DNA of 64,000 nucleotides from Culex pipiens pallens (lineage: Eukaryota; Arthropoda; Insecta; Diptera; Culicidae), in contig NC_068937.1 in the NCBI RefSeq assembly GCF_016801865.2, positions 15,560,595 through 15,624,594 on the forward strand. The letters run 5' to 3'. Shown in pieces: positions 1 to 9,167 of the stretch; position 1 is the stretch's first letter, and every line of letters begins with the position of its first letter. The notes under the pieces are model-generated. The model was not told where the DNA came from, did no database searches, and saw only the letters and a list, made by a program, of their open reading frames with translations. The translations under genes were made by a program, and so were the position numbers.

Positions 1-82
1 GGCCATTGATATTACCTAAAATATCAAAACAAAATATTCAACTTCGAACCAAAACCCACGAAACACCCGCCACAGAACTTAC

Positions 83-112
83 CTGTGTCTTGGAGGTCGC
101 GGTAAAACTCAT
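83..112 (-). CDS. Partial first coding exon of an unknown minus-strand gene
   Basis: On the minus strand an ATG at 112-110 opens a 10-codon stretch (MSFTATSKTQ) that ends at a strong splice donor (CAG/GTAAGT, intron from 82 leftward off the window). The sequence upstream of it (113-240) is GC-richer than the surroundings and contains an earlier ATG in good context near 214 that runs only 18 codons to a stop, so it would be an upstream ORF. The rest of the gene is outside the window, so no product can be named. The call rests on the donor and the base composition only. Confidence 0.4.
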
Positions 113-240
113 AGCGGCGGTGGCAGCTTTGTGAAGTAGTTACCGGAACGAACTACGGGGCGATTTGGAGTAGCGAGCGTTTAAAATTGTCTGCTCGATC
201 CGACCTTTCGCCATCTTGAAATGTCAAAAAATTTCACACT

Positions 241-728
241 AGCATCATACGCGAAAACCATTGAAAAATTACAGATGAATTCCATAAGAATTTCTTATGA
301 AGTCCATAGTCTATCAACAGTGGACCAAATACATAAGTAAAGTTTAGTTATAACCATATGAATTTATAGTGACGGTCATAAGATTGTCTATGAAAATCGC
401 GAGAGCCTAGTGGATACTCAAATCAGGCAGCACATAAGATGTAGACTTATGAAAATCTTACATTCTTTTTCCTCAGTGTATGCAATGCTATGCTTTGCCG
501 AGGCGAATCATAATTTCAAAATCGTTCGGGAGTTTCAAACTGGTTTTATTTTTAAATTTATAGTGAATTGTTTATTGAATTGCTTATTTAGACTTTCAAG
601 AGGTTTCAGGAATTGACTGGATTACATCATGTTTCATTAAAAGTTACTGGATATCTAGTATGTAAAAATGCTTGAAAATGTTGGGTTTTATTATTTATTT
701 GGTGAATTCCAGTATTTTTTCGCGACCG
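241..728. other. No gene seen (AT-rich spacer)
   Basis: AT-rich spacer. A 68-codon open frame at 410-616 lacks coding character, a signal peptide or any motif, so it is not called. Confidence 0.5.
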
Positions 729-734
729 TTTATT
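729..734 (-). terminator. Poly(A) signal for the minus-strand small peptide gene
   Basis: AATAAA on the minus strand, about 36 bases beyond the stop codon at 770. This gives a very short 3' UTR, as expected for a small secreted-peptide transcript. Confidence 0.6.
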
Positions 735-769
735 TATCACAATTGTTCACAAAGGTATTCTTCAGCTAA

Positions 770-961
770 TTATTGGGACCCACCCGGGCCGAAAATATCC
801 TCGTGCCAAACCACGCCGTCGTAGTTCTCCGTCACGGTTGTTGGCTCCGGTTTTGGCGAAGGGTAGTGATGCATGCGTTCGTCCGGAGCGGTTTGCACTG
901 TTTGAAGAGCGAGCGCCACGATTACGACTAGAACTAGAAGAGAGAAGATAAGGAGGTGCAT
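770..961 (-). CDS. Small secreted peptide with PDERMHHYPSP motif (63 aa)
   Basis: A single-exon 63-residue protein. Residues 1-24 form a strongly hydrophobic signal peptide (MHLLIFSLLVLVVIVALALQ...) with a likely cleavage near Thr-Ala-Pro. The mature part begins APDERMHHYPSPKPEP and ends in an acidic, Trp-containing tail (...VVWHEDIFGPGGSQ). The core PDERMHHYPSP is shared residue for residue with the peptide encoded head-to-head at 1264-1389, so the two are paralogues. A TATA box lies upstream (1038-1043 minus) and a poly(A) signal follows closely, so the unit is complete. There are no cysteines, no dibasic processing pairs around the core and no family I recognise. A secreted peptide of salivary, reproductive or immune origin is possible, but nothing in the sequence decides between these. 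Confidence 0.75.
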   Translation of the reverse strand: MHLLIFSLLVLVVIVALALQTVQTAPDERMHHYPSPKPEPTTVTENYDGVVWHEDIFGPGGSQ

Positions 962-1037
962 GATGTTTGATTAGCTTCTGATGAAAGAAATGAGGTATTG
1001 CTAGAAACATTGCGGAGATATTTATGTGTGGAAAACC

Positions 1038-1043
1038 TTTATA
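1038..1043 (-). promoter_or_regulatory. TATA box for the 770-961 peptide gene
   Basis: TATAAA (in CCTATAAAGG) on the minus strand, about 77 bases before the ATG. Together with the plus-strand TATA at 1197 it makes a compact divergent promoter region between the two peptide genes. Confidence 0.55.
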
Positions 1044-1196
1044 GGATTGCAATATTTGTTCAACTGCTCGTATTTTTTCTAAGCTAAGTATTAAATCATG
1101 CAAGAACTATGTTGCAACTTATTGAAGCAATAAATTGAGTAATTTGATGAAGAAATCCCAGAACATCTGCTTGGACTCATTCTTCGAACCTTTCCC

Positions 1197-1203
1197 TATA
1201 AAA
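1197..1203 (+). promoter_or_regulatory. TATA box for the 1264-1389 peptide gene
   Basis: TATAAAA lies 67 bases before the ATG. Initiator-like TCAGC/TCAGT motifs at 1222-1233 fall at the expected 25-35 bases downstream, giving a predicted 5' UTR of about 35-40 bases. Confidence 0.65.
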
Positions 1204-1263
1204 AGCACAGAATTCTCTTCAATCAGCATCAGTATTGAAGAAATACAACCAATCAAAACAACA

Positions 1264-1389
1264 ATGAAGTTCCTGCTGTACCTTCTGGTCATCGTTGGCA
1301 GTCTGTTCGCACTGCAGGTTGGAGCCGTTCCCGAACCGGACGAGCGCATGCACCACTATCCGTCGCCCCAGCCGGATGCCGGCAAGTAG
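1264..1389 (+). CDS. Small secreted peptide with PDERMHHYPSP motif (41 aa)
   Basis: A single-exon 41-residue protein. A signal peptide (MKFLLYLLVIVGSLFALQVG, residues 1-20) is followed by AVPEPDERMHHYPSPQPDAGK. The mature peptide would be only about 20 residues and is essentially the conserved core plus a short tail. The start was chosen because it directly opens the hydrophobic segment and lies 67 bases after a TATA box; an upstream in-frame ATG would bury the signal peptide. The paralogue at 770-961 is divergently transcribed 302 bases away. A poly(A) signal follows at 1448. The function is unknown to me; it resembles the minimal architecture of secreted effector or hormone-like peptides. 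Confidence 0.8.
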   Translation: MKFLLYLLVIVGSLFALQVGAVPEPDERMHHYPSPQPDAGK

Positions 1390-1447
1390 AGGTCCCCCTG
1401 GAACTTGCGGATATCTCATTTCAATTGGCAGACGAATTGTGATGTTC

Positions 1448-1453
1448 AATAAA
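1448..1453 (+). terminator. Poly(A) signal of the 41-aa peptide gene
   Basis: AATAAA lies 58 bases after the stop codon. The convergent kinase gene on the other strand ends only about 110 bases further on. Confidence 0.65.
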
Positions 1454-1560
1454 AACGCAATTGGCACGTAACTTTAAACTTGTTTAAATATATTTTTCTT
1501 CCCCACAATATCATCAGGACGTTTAAAAAAATCATCTTTTTTTTCGGAATTGTCCACCGT

Positions 1561-3006
1561 CTAATCCGCACTCGGAGCCTCTTGGGCGCCTTCGGCGCCC
1601 GCGTTTTTCTTCTCCCACGCGTCCAACAGTGACCGCGCCGACGGCCTCGCCTCGTAATCCTCCTGCGTGCACACGTAAAACACCTCCAGAATAAAGTTGT
1701 AATCTTCGGAAAGATTAATCCCGTCCGGGATCGCCGGCCGCGTCCCCAACCGTCCGTAGTCCAGGTAGTCCCCCTCGTCACCCTCCTCGATTTCGTCCTC
1801 CGACTCTTCGGAATCGCCCTCGTCCTCGTCGTCATCGTCGATGGTGATGGCGCTTTCGTCTATCGTTTCGTCCGCGACGGAGATAATTGAGCCGTCGGCG
1901 GTGGTGGAGTCCGGTTCCGGTGCGGGCTTCTTCTGGGCTGGTTCGGAGGTGGATTCCGGTTCGACGTCGAGCTTTCGCTTGGTCGTCGTCGCTGCTGCCA
2001 CCGAAACGTCCTTTTCGTCCTCCGTCTCGTCGTCCAGCACGATCACCTCGCTGACGTCCAGCTTGCGGTTGGCGGCGGCGCCGCCCCGGATGATCGACTT
2101 CATGATGGCGTAATCCGCCGAGCTGGCGATGCTTTCGTCCTTCATGCCGGCGAACGTGTGCGGCGGCAGCAGCGAAATCGTCTCGTAAATCACCAACCCA
2201 AAGCTGAAGATGTCCGCCTTGGAGCTGATCAGCGACACGTCCTCCTCGAGCACCTCCGGCGCGCTCCAAATGCCCGTCCCGACGTACTGCGCGTCCGCCT
2301 TCTTCTCCGTGTCCAGAAAGCCGTCCTTGTTGAGCGGCAAACTCACGCCAAAGTCGCACAGCTTGCAGGCCTCAAACTCCCCCTTCACGAGCACGTTGAA
2401 CGACTTGAGGTCTCCGTGCAGGATCAGCGCGTCCGTGTGGAGGTAATCGAGCGCCCGCAGAATGTCCACCGCCATCCGTTGGATCTTGGGCGCCTCAAGC
2501 GGACCCAACCCGTCGTTGTACCGCTTCTCCAGCAGATCCCCGAGCGACGTGTTGCAGTACTCCATCGCGATGTACTCCTTGCCGGCCTCCAGCGTGTCGA
2601 AGCCCCGATATCCGACAATGTTCGGGTGGCTCAAGGTTCTGTAAAAAAAAAAAAAACAAAAACCGTTAATCCACAAACCCACAAAGATCCGGACGTCGTC
2701 TCACTTCAATATGTTGGCCTCCTCGGTCAACCGATCCCCAAACAGACTGGCCTGCTCGGCGTTGTTCCGCCGCGACAGCATCTTGATGGCCCACGGCGAT
2801 TTGGACGAGTTTTTCGTCGGCGACCGCTTGATCCGCAGCACCTCGACGCCGGTTCCGAAGCCAAGCTTCTGCAGGAACGGGGACGCCGGAAGGCGCGTCA
2901 CGCTCGTAATGTGCCGGCTCGAGCGGTCCGCGGCGGCCACCGGCGTCTGGAACGGTTCGCCCTGCTGCAGCTTGGTGAGCACTTTGTTCTTGAGGGGGGT
3001 TTCCAT
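1561..3006 (-). CDS. PBK: PBK/TOPK-like protein kinase (two exons)
   Basis: Exon 1 is 3006-2705 and exon 2 is 2638-1561, joined across a 66-base GT-AG intron in phase 2, for 459 residues. Seen: glycine loop LGFGTGVEV (about residues 48-56), the lysine in SPWAIK (K75), catalytic loop HGDLKSFN (175-182, with HGD replacing the usual HRD), metal-binding DFG (196-198), and a GTGIWSAPE segment in the activation region. The ASPFLQKLGFGTG start and the HGD loop are hallmarks of the T-LAK-cell-originated kinase (PBK/TOPK) family, a mitotic MAPKK-like Ser/Thr kinase. Mammalian TOPK is about 320 residues. This protein is longer because an acidic Ser/Glu/Asp-rich insert of roughly 100 residues sits before the conserved LGTRPAIP...C-lobe end. 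An in-frame ATG at 3057 would add 17 residues; 3006 better fits the family. Confidence 0.88.
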
Positions 3007-3730
3007 TTTTTTCTTGTTTTTTTCAAGTGTGACGGAATTTCCAGGGGGGGGTTTCAAAAGCAGTAAAATCTCTCACGGGTAACAAAAAAAGGCAAAATAA
3101 ATCTTGGAAACGTCGATTGGATCAATAAATCACGCCGGAAGTGGGAATTAACTCATTTTCCTACGGAAAATGCATTTAACAAACAAAGTGAAACTGACGC
3201 CGCGTAGCGTTTGACTTGTCGAACACCTCTTTTTGACTCGATTGTGACAGTTCGCGAAAATTTGAAATTTTTTGTTGTTTCTTTTTGCGCGCGTCCGAGA
3301 TGCCCAGTGAGTTTGAAGGACTTGTGGAGCAAGGAACGTCTTGAACAGGGATGAGAACACGGAAAATTACAAAATAAAATATGAAGTCTCAAAATCAATT
3401 TTCACCATACCAGGTCCAAATTAGAATAATCGCTATTGAAAATGCAATCGGGACACAAAGTTTTAAGGTTAAAAAACGTCAAGAATCTTAAAAAAGCTAT
3501 AACTTAGGCAAAATTCTATCAAATTTCAAAATTCAAAAAGCATCTGAAATACAGATTGTCAAGGAAAACTGATTGGCCAATGTTTGACAGATCCAAACGT
3601 GCTGGACACCAACCGCCCTTTACGCCCAGCAAAACTGGCAGTGTTGCAAACACAAAATAACGTTGCCAGTACCGATTTATTTTGCGTCGACCAATCTGTA
3701 ATCTGAAAGGGTTTTGAAGGGGGGAGGGGG
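3007..3730. other. Kinase 5' flank and spacer, no further gene seen
   Basis: The region probably contains the kinase 5' UTR and promoter (minus strand). At 3540-3710, segments reading CAGATTGTC and CCAATCTGTAATCTG suggest a degraded palindromic element, but no target duplication could be identified. Confidence 0.35.
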
Positions 3731-3734
3731 GGAA

Positions 3735-4924
3735 TTCTTGAATTTCTTGATTTTTTTTTAATTTCTAAAATTTCTTTGATTTCTTGAAATTCCCATTTTT
3801 TAATTTTTTTGATATTCTTGAATTTTTAAATTTCTTGAATTTCTTAAAATTGTTGAATTTCTTAATTTTTTTTAATTTCTTGAATTTCTCAAAATTTCTT
3901 GAATTTCTTAAATTTCTTAAATTTCTTGATTTTTCTTGAATTTCTTGAATTTCTTGAATTTCTTGAATTTCTTAAATTTCTTGAATTTCTTGAATTTCTG
4001 GAATTTCTTGAATTTCTTGAATTTCTTGAATTTCTTGAATTTCTTGAATTTCTTGAATTTCTTGAATTTCTTGAATTTCTTGAACTTCTTGAATTTCTTG
4101 AATTTCTTAAATTTCTTGAATTTCTTGAATTTCATGAATTGCTTGAATTTCTTGAATTTCTTTAATTTCTTGAATTTCTTGAATTTCTTGAGTTTCTTAA
4201 ATTTCTTGAATTTCTTGAAATTCTTGAATTTCTTGAATTTCTTGAATTTCTTGAATTTCTTGAATTTCTTGAATTTTTTGAATTTCTTAAATTTCTTGAA
4301 TTTCTTGAATTTCTTGAATTTCTTGAATTTCTTGAACTTCTTGATTTTTTTGAATTTCTTGAATTTCTTGAATTTTTTGAATTTCTTGAATTTTTTGAAT
4401 TTCTTGAATTTCTTGAACTTCTTGAATTTCTTGAATTTCTTAAATTTCTTGAATTTCTTGAATTTCTTGAATTTCTTGAATTTCTTGAATTTCTTGAATT
4501 TCTTGAATTTCTTGAATTTCTTGAATTTCTTGAATTTCTTGAATTTCTTGAATTTCTTGAATTTCTTGAATTTCTTGATTTTTTTGAATTTCTTGAATTT
4601 CTTGAATTTTTTGAATTTCTTGAATTTTTTGAATTTCTTGAATTATTTGAATTCCTTGAATTTCTTGAATTTCTTGAATTTCTTGAATTTCTTGAATTTC
4701 TTGAATTTCTTGAATTTCTTGAATTTCTTGAATTTCTTGAATTTCTTGAATTTCTTGAATTTTTTGAATTTCTTGAATTTTTTGAATTTCTTGAATTATT
4801 TGAATTCCTTGAATTTCTTGAATTTCTTGAATTTCTTGAATTTCTTGATTTTCTTGAATTTCTTGAATTTCTTGAATTTCTTAAATTTCGTGAATTTCTT
4901 GAATTTCTTAAATTTCTTGAATTT
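3735..4924. repeat. 9-bp satellite array A (unit AATTTCTTG)
   Basis: About 1.2 kb of tandem TTGAATTTC units (equivalently AATTTCTTG). It is degenerate at the left edge (to about 3895) and then very regular, with scattered single-base variants (TTTTTTGAA, TTAAATTTC). Because the period is a multiple of three, every frame stays open for long distances and yields meaningless tripeptide-repeat ORFs on both strands. Confidence 0.97.
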
Positions 4925-4980
4925 CAGCAATTCCCCTTGAAAAGGGCCTAAACCGACAAAAATGTTCTCCAATCTGGCTA
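4922..4980 (+). repeat. Array-terminating tail, copy 1
   Basis: A 59-base non-repetitive tail (TTTCAGCAATTCC...GGGCCTAAACCGAC...TCTGGCTAA) closes array A. The same tail recurs at 5638-5667 (cut short) and 5756-5814, always directly after the same satellite. Confidence 0.9.
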
Positions 4981-4997
4981 ATTTTATTTTTTTTGTA

Positions 4998-5640
4998 ATT
5001 CTTGAATTTTTTTGAATTTCTTGAATTTCTTGATTTTCTTGATTTTTTTAAATTTCTTAAATTTCTTAAATTTCTTGAATTTCTTGAATTTCTTGAATTT
5101 CTTGAATTTCTTGAATTTCTTGAATTTCTTGAATTTCTTGAATTTCTTGAATTTCTGGAATTTCTGGAATTTCTTGAATTGTTTGAATTTCTTGAATTTC
5201 TTAAATTTCTTGAATTTCTTAAATTTCTTGAATTTCTTGAATTTCTTGAATTTCTTGAATTTCTTGAATTTCTTGAATTTCTTGAATTTCTTGAATTTCT
5301 TGAATTTCTTGAATTTCTTGAATTTCTTGAATTTCTTGAATTTCTTGAATTTCTTGAATTTCTTGAATTTCTTGAATTTCTTGAATTTCTTGAATTTCTT
5401 GAATTTCTTGAATTTCCTGAATTTCTTGAATTTCTTGAATTTCTTGAATTTCTTGAATTTCTTGAATTTCTTGAATTTCTTGAATATCTTGAATTTCTTG
5501 AATTTCTTGAATTTCTTGAATTTCTTGAATTTCTTGAATTTCTTGAATTTCTTGAATTTCTTGAATTTCTTGAATTTCTTGAATTTCTTGAATTTCTTGA
5601 ATTTCTTGAATTTCTTGAATTTCTTAAATTTCTTGAATTT
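4998..5640. repeat. 9-bp satellite array A, second block
   Basis: The same AATTTCTTG unit resumes about 20 bases after tail copy 1 and runs about 640 bases, with a degenerate first 70 bases. Long blocks are perfectly identical, suggesting recent homogenisation. Confidence 0.96.
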
Positions 5641-5667
5641 CAACAATTCCACTTGAAAAGGGCCTAT
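5638..5667 (+). repeat. Array-terminating tail, truncated copy 2
   Basis: The tail sequence from TTTCAACAATTCCAC through GGGCCTA only. It then jumps straight back into the 9-bp array, so an array-tail junction was duplicated and broken here. Confidence 0.88.
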
Positions 5668-5757
5668 CTTGAATTTCTTGAATTTTTTGAATTTCTTGAA
5701 TTTCTTGAATTTCTTGAATTTCTTGAATTTCTTGAATTTCTTAAATTTCTTGAATTT
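5668..5757. repeat. 9-bp satellite array A, third short block
   Basis: About ten 9-bp units between tail copies 2 and 3. Confidence 0.93.
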
Positions 5758-5814
5758 CAGCAATTCCACTTGAAAAGGGCCTAAACCGACAAAAATGTTT
5801 TCCAATCTGGCTAA
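5756..5814 (+). repeat. Array-terminating tail, copy 3 (full length)
   Basis: A full-length tail almost identical to 4922-4980 (ATGTTTTCC instead of ATGTTCTCC), followed by unique AT-rich DNA. Confidence 0.9.
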
Positions 5815-5929
5815 ACAAAACATATATATAATTGAAATTGCAAGCCAATAATTTCAACATTTTAATGAATTACTCACCCGTACAGTTGATGATATGCCAT
5901 CATCAGTTTACTAAAAATGCAAGATTTAG

Positions 5930-6130
5930 CAAAAAAAGAAAACTTTTGGCTAACAAAAAAAAATTCTTGAATTAACCCAAACATGCTGAAATGATTCTAA
6001 ACGCAGGGGAATGTATTTTAAATTAATTTCAGCTGATTGCACTTAAATTTCCATTAAAAATTTGAAGTTTCAAAAAAAATGCCCCTGGCTCGGGCCGACT
6101 TTAAAAAATATTTGCAACGGTCAGATATTA
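5930..6130 (+). repeat. Dispersed repeat family R1, copy 1
   Basis: Shares ordered blocks (ACATGCTGAAATGATT, ATGTATTTTAAATTAATTTC, AAAAATATTTGCAACGG) with 26160-26420 (plus) and with the complement of 53270-53470. It is an old interspersed element with no visible coding capacity, lying between the two large satellite blocks. Confidence 0.55.
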
Positions 6131-6289
6131 TGTTTTTTCTCCTTTTTCGTGTCTTATGCTAAATCAAATAACTTTTGCCCATGTCCAAGGAACATTTTCA
6201 AGTTTTAACCCTAAATAAAGGTTTTCTCAGGCGTCGTATTGTTTCAAATTTGTCAATATTGGCATTTATTTTTAATTTTTAAATTTTTT

Positions 6290-7797
6290 TTAATTTTGTA
6301 CATTTTGTAAATTTTGTCAAATTTGTCAATTTTGCCATCTTGTTAATTTTGTTAAATTTGTCAATTTTGTCAATTTTGTAAATTTTGTCAATTTTGTCAA
6401 TTTTGTCAATTTTGTCAATTTTGTCAATTTTGTCAATTTTGTCAATTTTGTAAATTTTGTCAATTTTGTCAATTTTGTCAATTTTGTCAATTTTGTCAAT
6501 TTTGTCAATTTTGTCAATTTTGTCAATTTTGTCAATTTTGTCAATTTTGTCAATTTTGTCAATTTTGTCAATTTTGTCAATTTTGTCAATTTTGTCAATT
6601 TTGTCAATTTTGTCAATTTTGTCAATTTTGTCAATTTTGTCAATTTTGTCAATTTTGTAAATTTTGTCAATTTTGTCAATTTTGTCATTTTTGTCAATTT
6701 TGTCAATTTTGTCAATTTTGTCAATTTTGTCAATTTTGTCAATTTTGTCAATTTTGTCAATTTTGTCAATTTTGTCAATTTTGTCAATTTTGTCAACTTT
6801 GTCAATTTTGTCAATTTTGTCAATTTCGTCAATTTTGTCAATTTTGTCAATTTTGTCAATTTTGTCAATTTTGTCAATTTTGTCAATTTTGTCAATTTTG
6901 TCAATTTTGTCAATTTTGTCAATTTTGTCAATTTTGTCAATTTTGTCAATTTTGTCAATTTTGTCAATTTTGTCAATTTTGTCAATTTTGTCAATTTTGT
7001 CAATTTTGTCAATTTTGTCAATTTTGTCAATTTTGTCAATTTTGTCAATTTTGTCAATTTTGTCAATTTTGTCAATTTTGTCAATTTTGTCAATTTTGTC
7101 AATTTTGTCAATTTTGTCAATTTTGTCAATTTTGTCAATTTTGTCAATTTTGTCAATTTTGTCATTTTTTTTCAATTTTGTCAATTTTGTCAATTTTGTC
7201 AATTTTGTGTATTTTGTCAATTTTGTCAATTTTGTCAATATTGTCAATTTTGTCAATTTTGTCAATTTTGTCAATTTTGTCAATTTTGTCAATTTTGTCA
7301 ATTTGCCAATTTTGTCAATTTTGTAAATTTTGTCAATTTTGTCAATTTTGTCAATTTTGTCAATTTTGTCAATTTTGTCAATTTTGTCAATTTTGTCAAT
7401 TTTGTCAATTTTGTCAATTTTGTCAATTTTGTCAATTTTGTCAATTTTGTCAATTTTGTCAATTTTGTCAATTTTGTCAATTTTGTCAATTTTGTCAATT
7501 TGGTCAATTTGGTCAGTTTTGTCAATTTTGTCAATTTTGTCAACTTTGTCAATTTTGTCAATTTTGTCAATTTTGTCAATTTTGTCAATTTTGTCAATTT
7601 TGTAAATTTTGTCAATTTTGTCAATTTTGACAATTTTGTCAATTTTGTCAATTTTGTCAATTTTGTCAATTTTGTCAATTTTGTCAATTTCGTCAATTTT
7701 GTCAATTTTGTCAATTTTGTCAATTTTGTCAATTTTGTCAATTTTGTCAATTTTGTCAATTTTGTCAATGTTGTCAATTTTTGTCAATCTTGTTAAT
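6290..7797. repeat. 9-bp satellite array B (unit AATTTTGTC)
   Basis: About 1.5 kb of GTCAATTTT units, mostly identical, with occasional GTAAATTTT and GTCAACTTT variants and a few register slips (near 7165, 7305 and 7780). The period is again 9 bp. The long lysine-threonine-leucine and aspartate-lysine-isoleucine open frames across it are artefacts of the period. Confidence 0.97.
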
Positions 7798-7995
7798 TTG
7801 GTTGATATTGTATTTTTTGTAATTTTTGTGTTTTCTGCTAGGTTCATTAGGTTTTTTTTTGTAATTTTTGTATTTTTTGTAATTTTTTTAATTTTTGTAA
7901 TTTTTGTATTTATTATAATTTTTGTAATTTTTGCATTTTTTGTAATTTTTGTATTTTTTATAATTTTTGTCATTTTTGTGAATAATTTTGTGTTT
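7798..7995. repeat. Degenerate 9-bp satellite (unit near AATTTTTGT)
   Basis: The right shoulder of array B decays into GTAATTTTT-like units. These are the same unit as the separate array at 21,246-21,535, which makes them a plausible intermediate between array types. Confidence 0.75.
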
Positions 7996-8179
7996 TTATT
8001 TTTGTATTCTTGCCTAAATTCTTGCACTTTTTTTAATGGGAATTTTTGTAATGGAATCACCCTAGTGCATTGCATTCAGAATTCACAGTCTTCCTGTCAT
8101 CGTGAAACTCGCTGGGCACTTCATCTAAACGTCACTTCTTTTGTTTATCTGCAAAGTGTCCGCTCTCGAGATCGAAAAG

Positions 8180-8234
8180 GTAAAAATTCAAATTGCACAA
8201 AATTTCTTTTAAAAACCAACAAAATTCTCCACCA
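8180..8234 (+). other. Possible 5' UTR intron of the OTU gene
   Basis: GAAAAG/GTAAAA ... CTCCACCAG/CTTCCC would be a 55-base GT-AG intron ending 15 bases before the start codon. The size matches other short introns here (59-66 bases). Confidence 0.45.
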
Positions 8235-8249
8235 GCTTCCCACCCCACG

Positions 8250-9167
8250 ATGGCCGACGCTGCCGCCCGTCCGGAGGTCGACGCTCCCACCGAGGACGAA
8301 GAAACCCTGACGGCACGCCACCGCAAGGAGAAGAAGGAACTGCAGGCAAAGATCCAGTCGCTCAAAAAGGCCAAAGTGGACAAAAAGAAAAAGAAGGAAC
8401 TGCAGGACGAGATCGTCCAGCTGGAGGCGGACCTGGAAGCCCGGCACGCCGACGAGTTGAACCGGTTGAATGCGTTGAAGATTAGTGTGGAGGAGCCGGC
8501 TGCGCCGGCAGTTAATGGTGAGGAGGGGGAAGAGCCGGTGAAGATGTCCAAGGCCCAGCGAAGGCGCGAGAAGAAATCCCAGGAGGATAAGGAACGGCAG
8601 GCGCAGATTAAGGCGGAGGAGGCCGCGAATCGTGGCAGTTCGCCGAGGGTGTTGGAGGATCGGAAGATTGCGGAGTTGCTGGCGGCGCGCGGGTTGGCGA
8701 GTTTTCCGGTGGCCGCCGATGGGGATTGTTTGTACAACGCGGTCAAGCACCAGCTGCAGTCGAGGTTGGGCGCGTACGAGTACGAGACGGGGGATTTGCG
8801 CCAGATGGCGGCGGATTACATCGAGGACAACAAGGAATCGATCATATGTTACATGACCAATCCGGACACGGGGGATATTTTGGGGGAGGACGAGTTCCGG
8901 AAGTACTGCCACCAGGTGCGGAACACCAAGTCTTGGGGCGGGGAGATCGAGGTGAAGGCCCTGTCGAGCGGGTTGAAGTGTCCGATTGAGATTATTCAGG
9001 CCAGCGGGACGTCGCCGGTGCACGGAGAGGGGGAAGATCCGGCGCGAAAGCTGGTGCTGACGTATCACCGGCACATGTACCGGCTGGGGGAGCATTACAA
9101 CTCGACGGTCGATGCGGTGGCTGTTGGGAAGGATGCGGAACAAGATGGCGAGGAGGACGACGGATGA
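8250..9167 (+). CDS. OTUD6B: OTU-domain deubiquitinase, OTUD6B-like
   Basis: A single coding exon of 305 residues, close to the usual OTUD6 length (about 290-320). Residues 20-75 form a Lys/Glu-rich coiled coil, followed by KMSKAQRRREKK and a second charged helix, the typical N-terminal half of OTUD6 proteins. The OTU cysteine-protease domain starts near residue 137. It shows the catalytic pattern DGDCLYNAV (D157, nucleophile C160) and, near the C terminus, HMYRLGEHYNS with the catalytic histidine H282. The protein would cleave ubiquitin chains in the cytosol; OTUD6B is linked in the literature to translation and proteasome control. The start was chosen at MADAAARP, in good context (CACGATGG); an in-frame upstream ATG at 8193 lies in the probable 5' UTR intron. 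The C terminus is an acidic tail (EQDGEEDDG). The stop codon is followed three bases later by GTAAGT, a perfect donor, so a 3' UTR intron is possible. Confidence 0.93.
   Translation: MADAAARPEVDAPTEDEETLTARHRKEKKELQAKIQSLKKAKVDKKKKKELQDEIVQLEADLEARHADELNRLNALKISVEEPAAPAVNGEEGEEPVKMSKAQRRREKKSQEDKERQAQIKAEEAANRGSSPRVLEDRKIAELLAARGLASFPVAADGDCLYNAVKHQLQSRLGAYEYETGDLRQMAADYIEDNKESIICYMTNPDTGDILGEDEFRKYCHQVRNTKSWGGEIEVKALSSGLKCPIEIIQASGTSPVHGEGEDPARKLVLTYHRHMYRLGEHYNSTVDAVAVGKDAEQDGEEDDG

Noticed and set aside
2158..3066. A 302-codon plus-strand frame opposite the PBK-like kinase
   Set aside because: Shadow of the GC-rich kinase exons; it crosses the kinase intron and has no motifs.
3735..7995. 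CRISPR-like array
   Set aside because: The repeats are contiguous 9-mers with no spacers, in a eukaryotic genome.
6279..8075. A 598-codon minus-strand frame and several 200-330-codon frames with Lys/Phe, Asp-Lys-Ile or Thr-Lys-Leu repeats (3.9-8.1 kb)
   Set aside because: They arise because the satellite period (9) is a multiple of three, so all frames stay open; repeats of one tripeptide on both strands are not genes.
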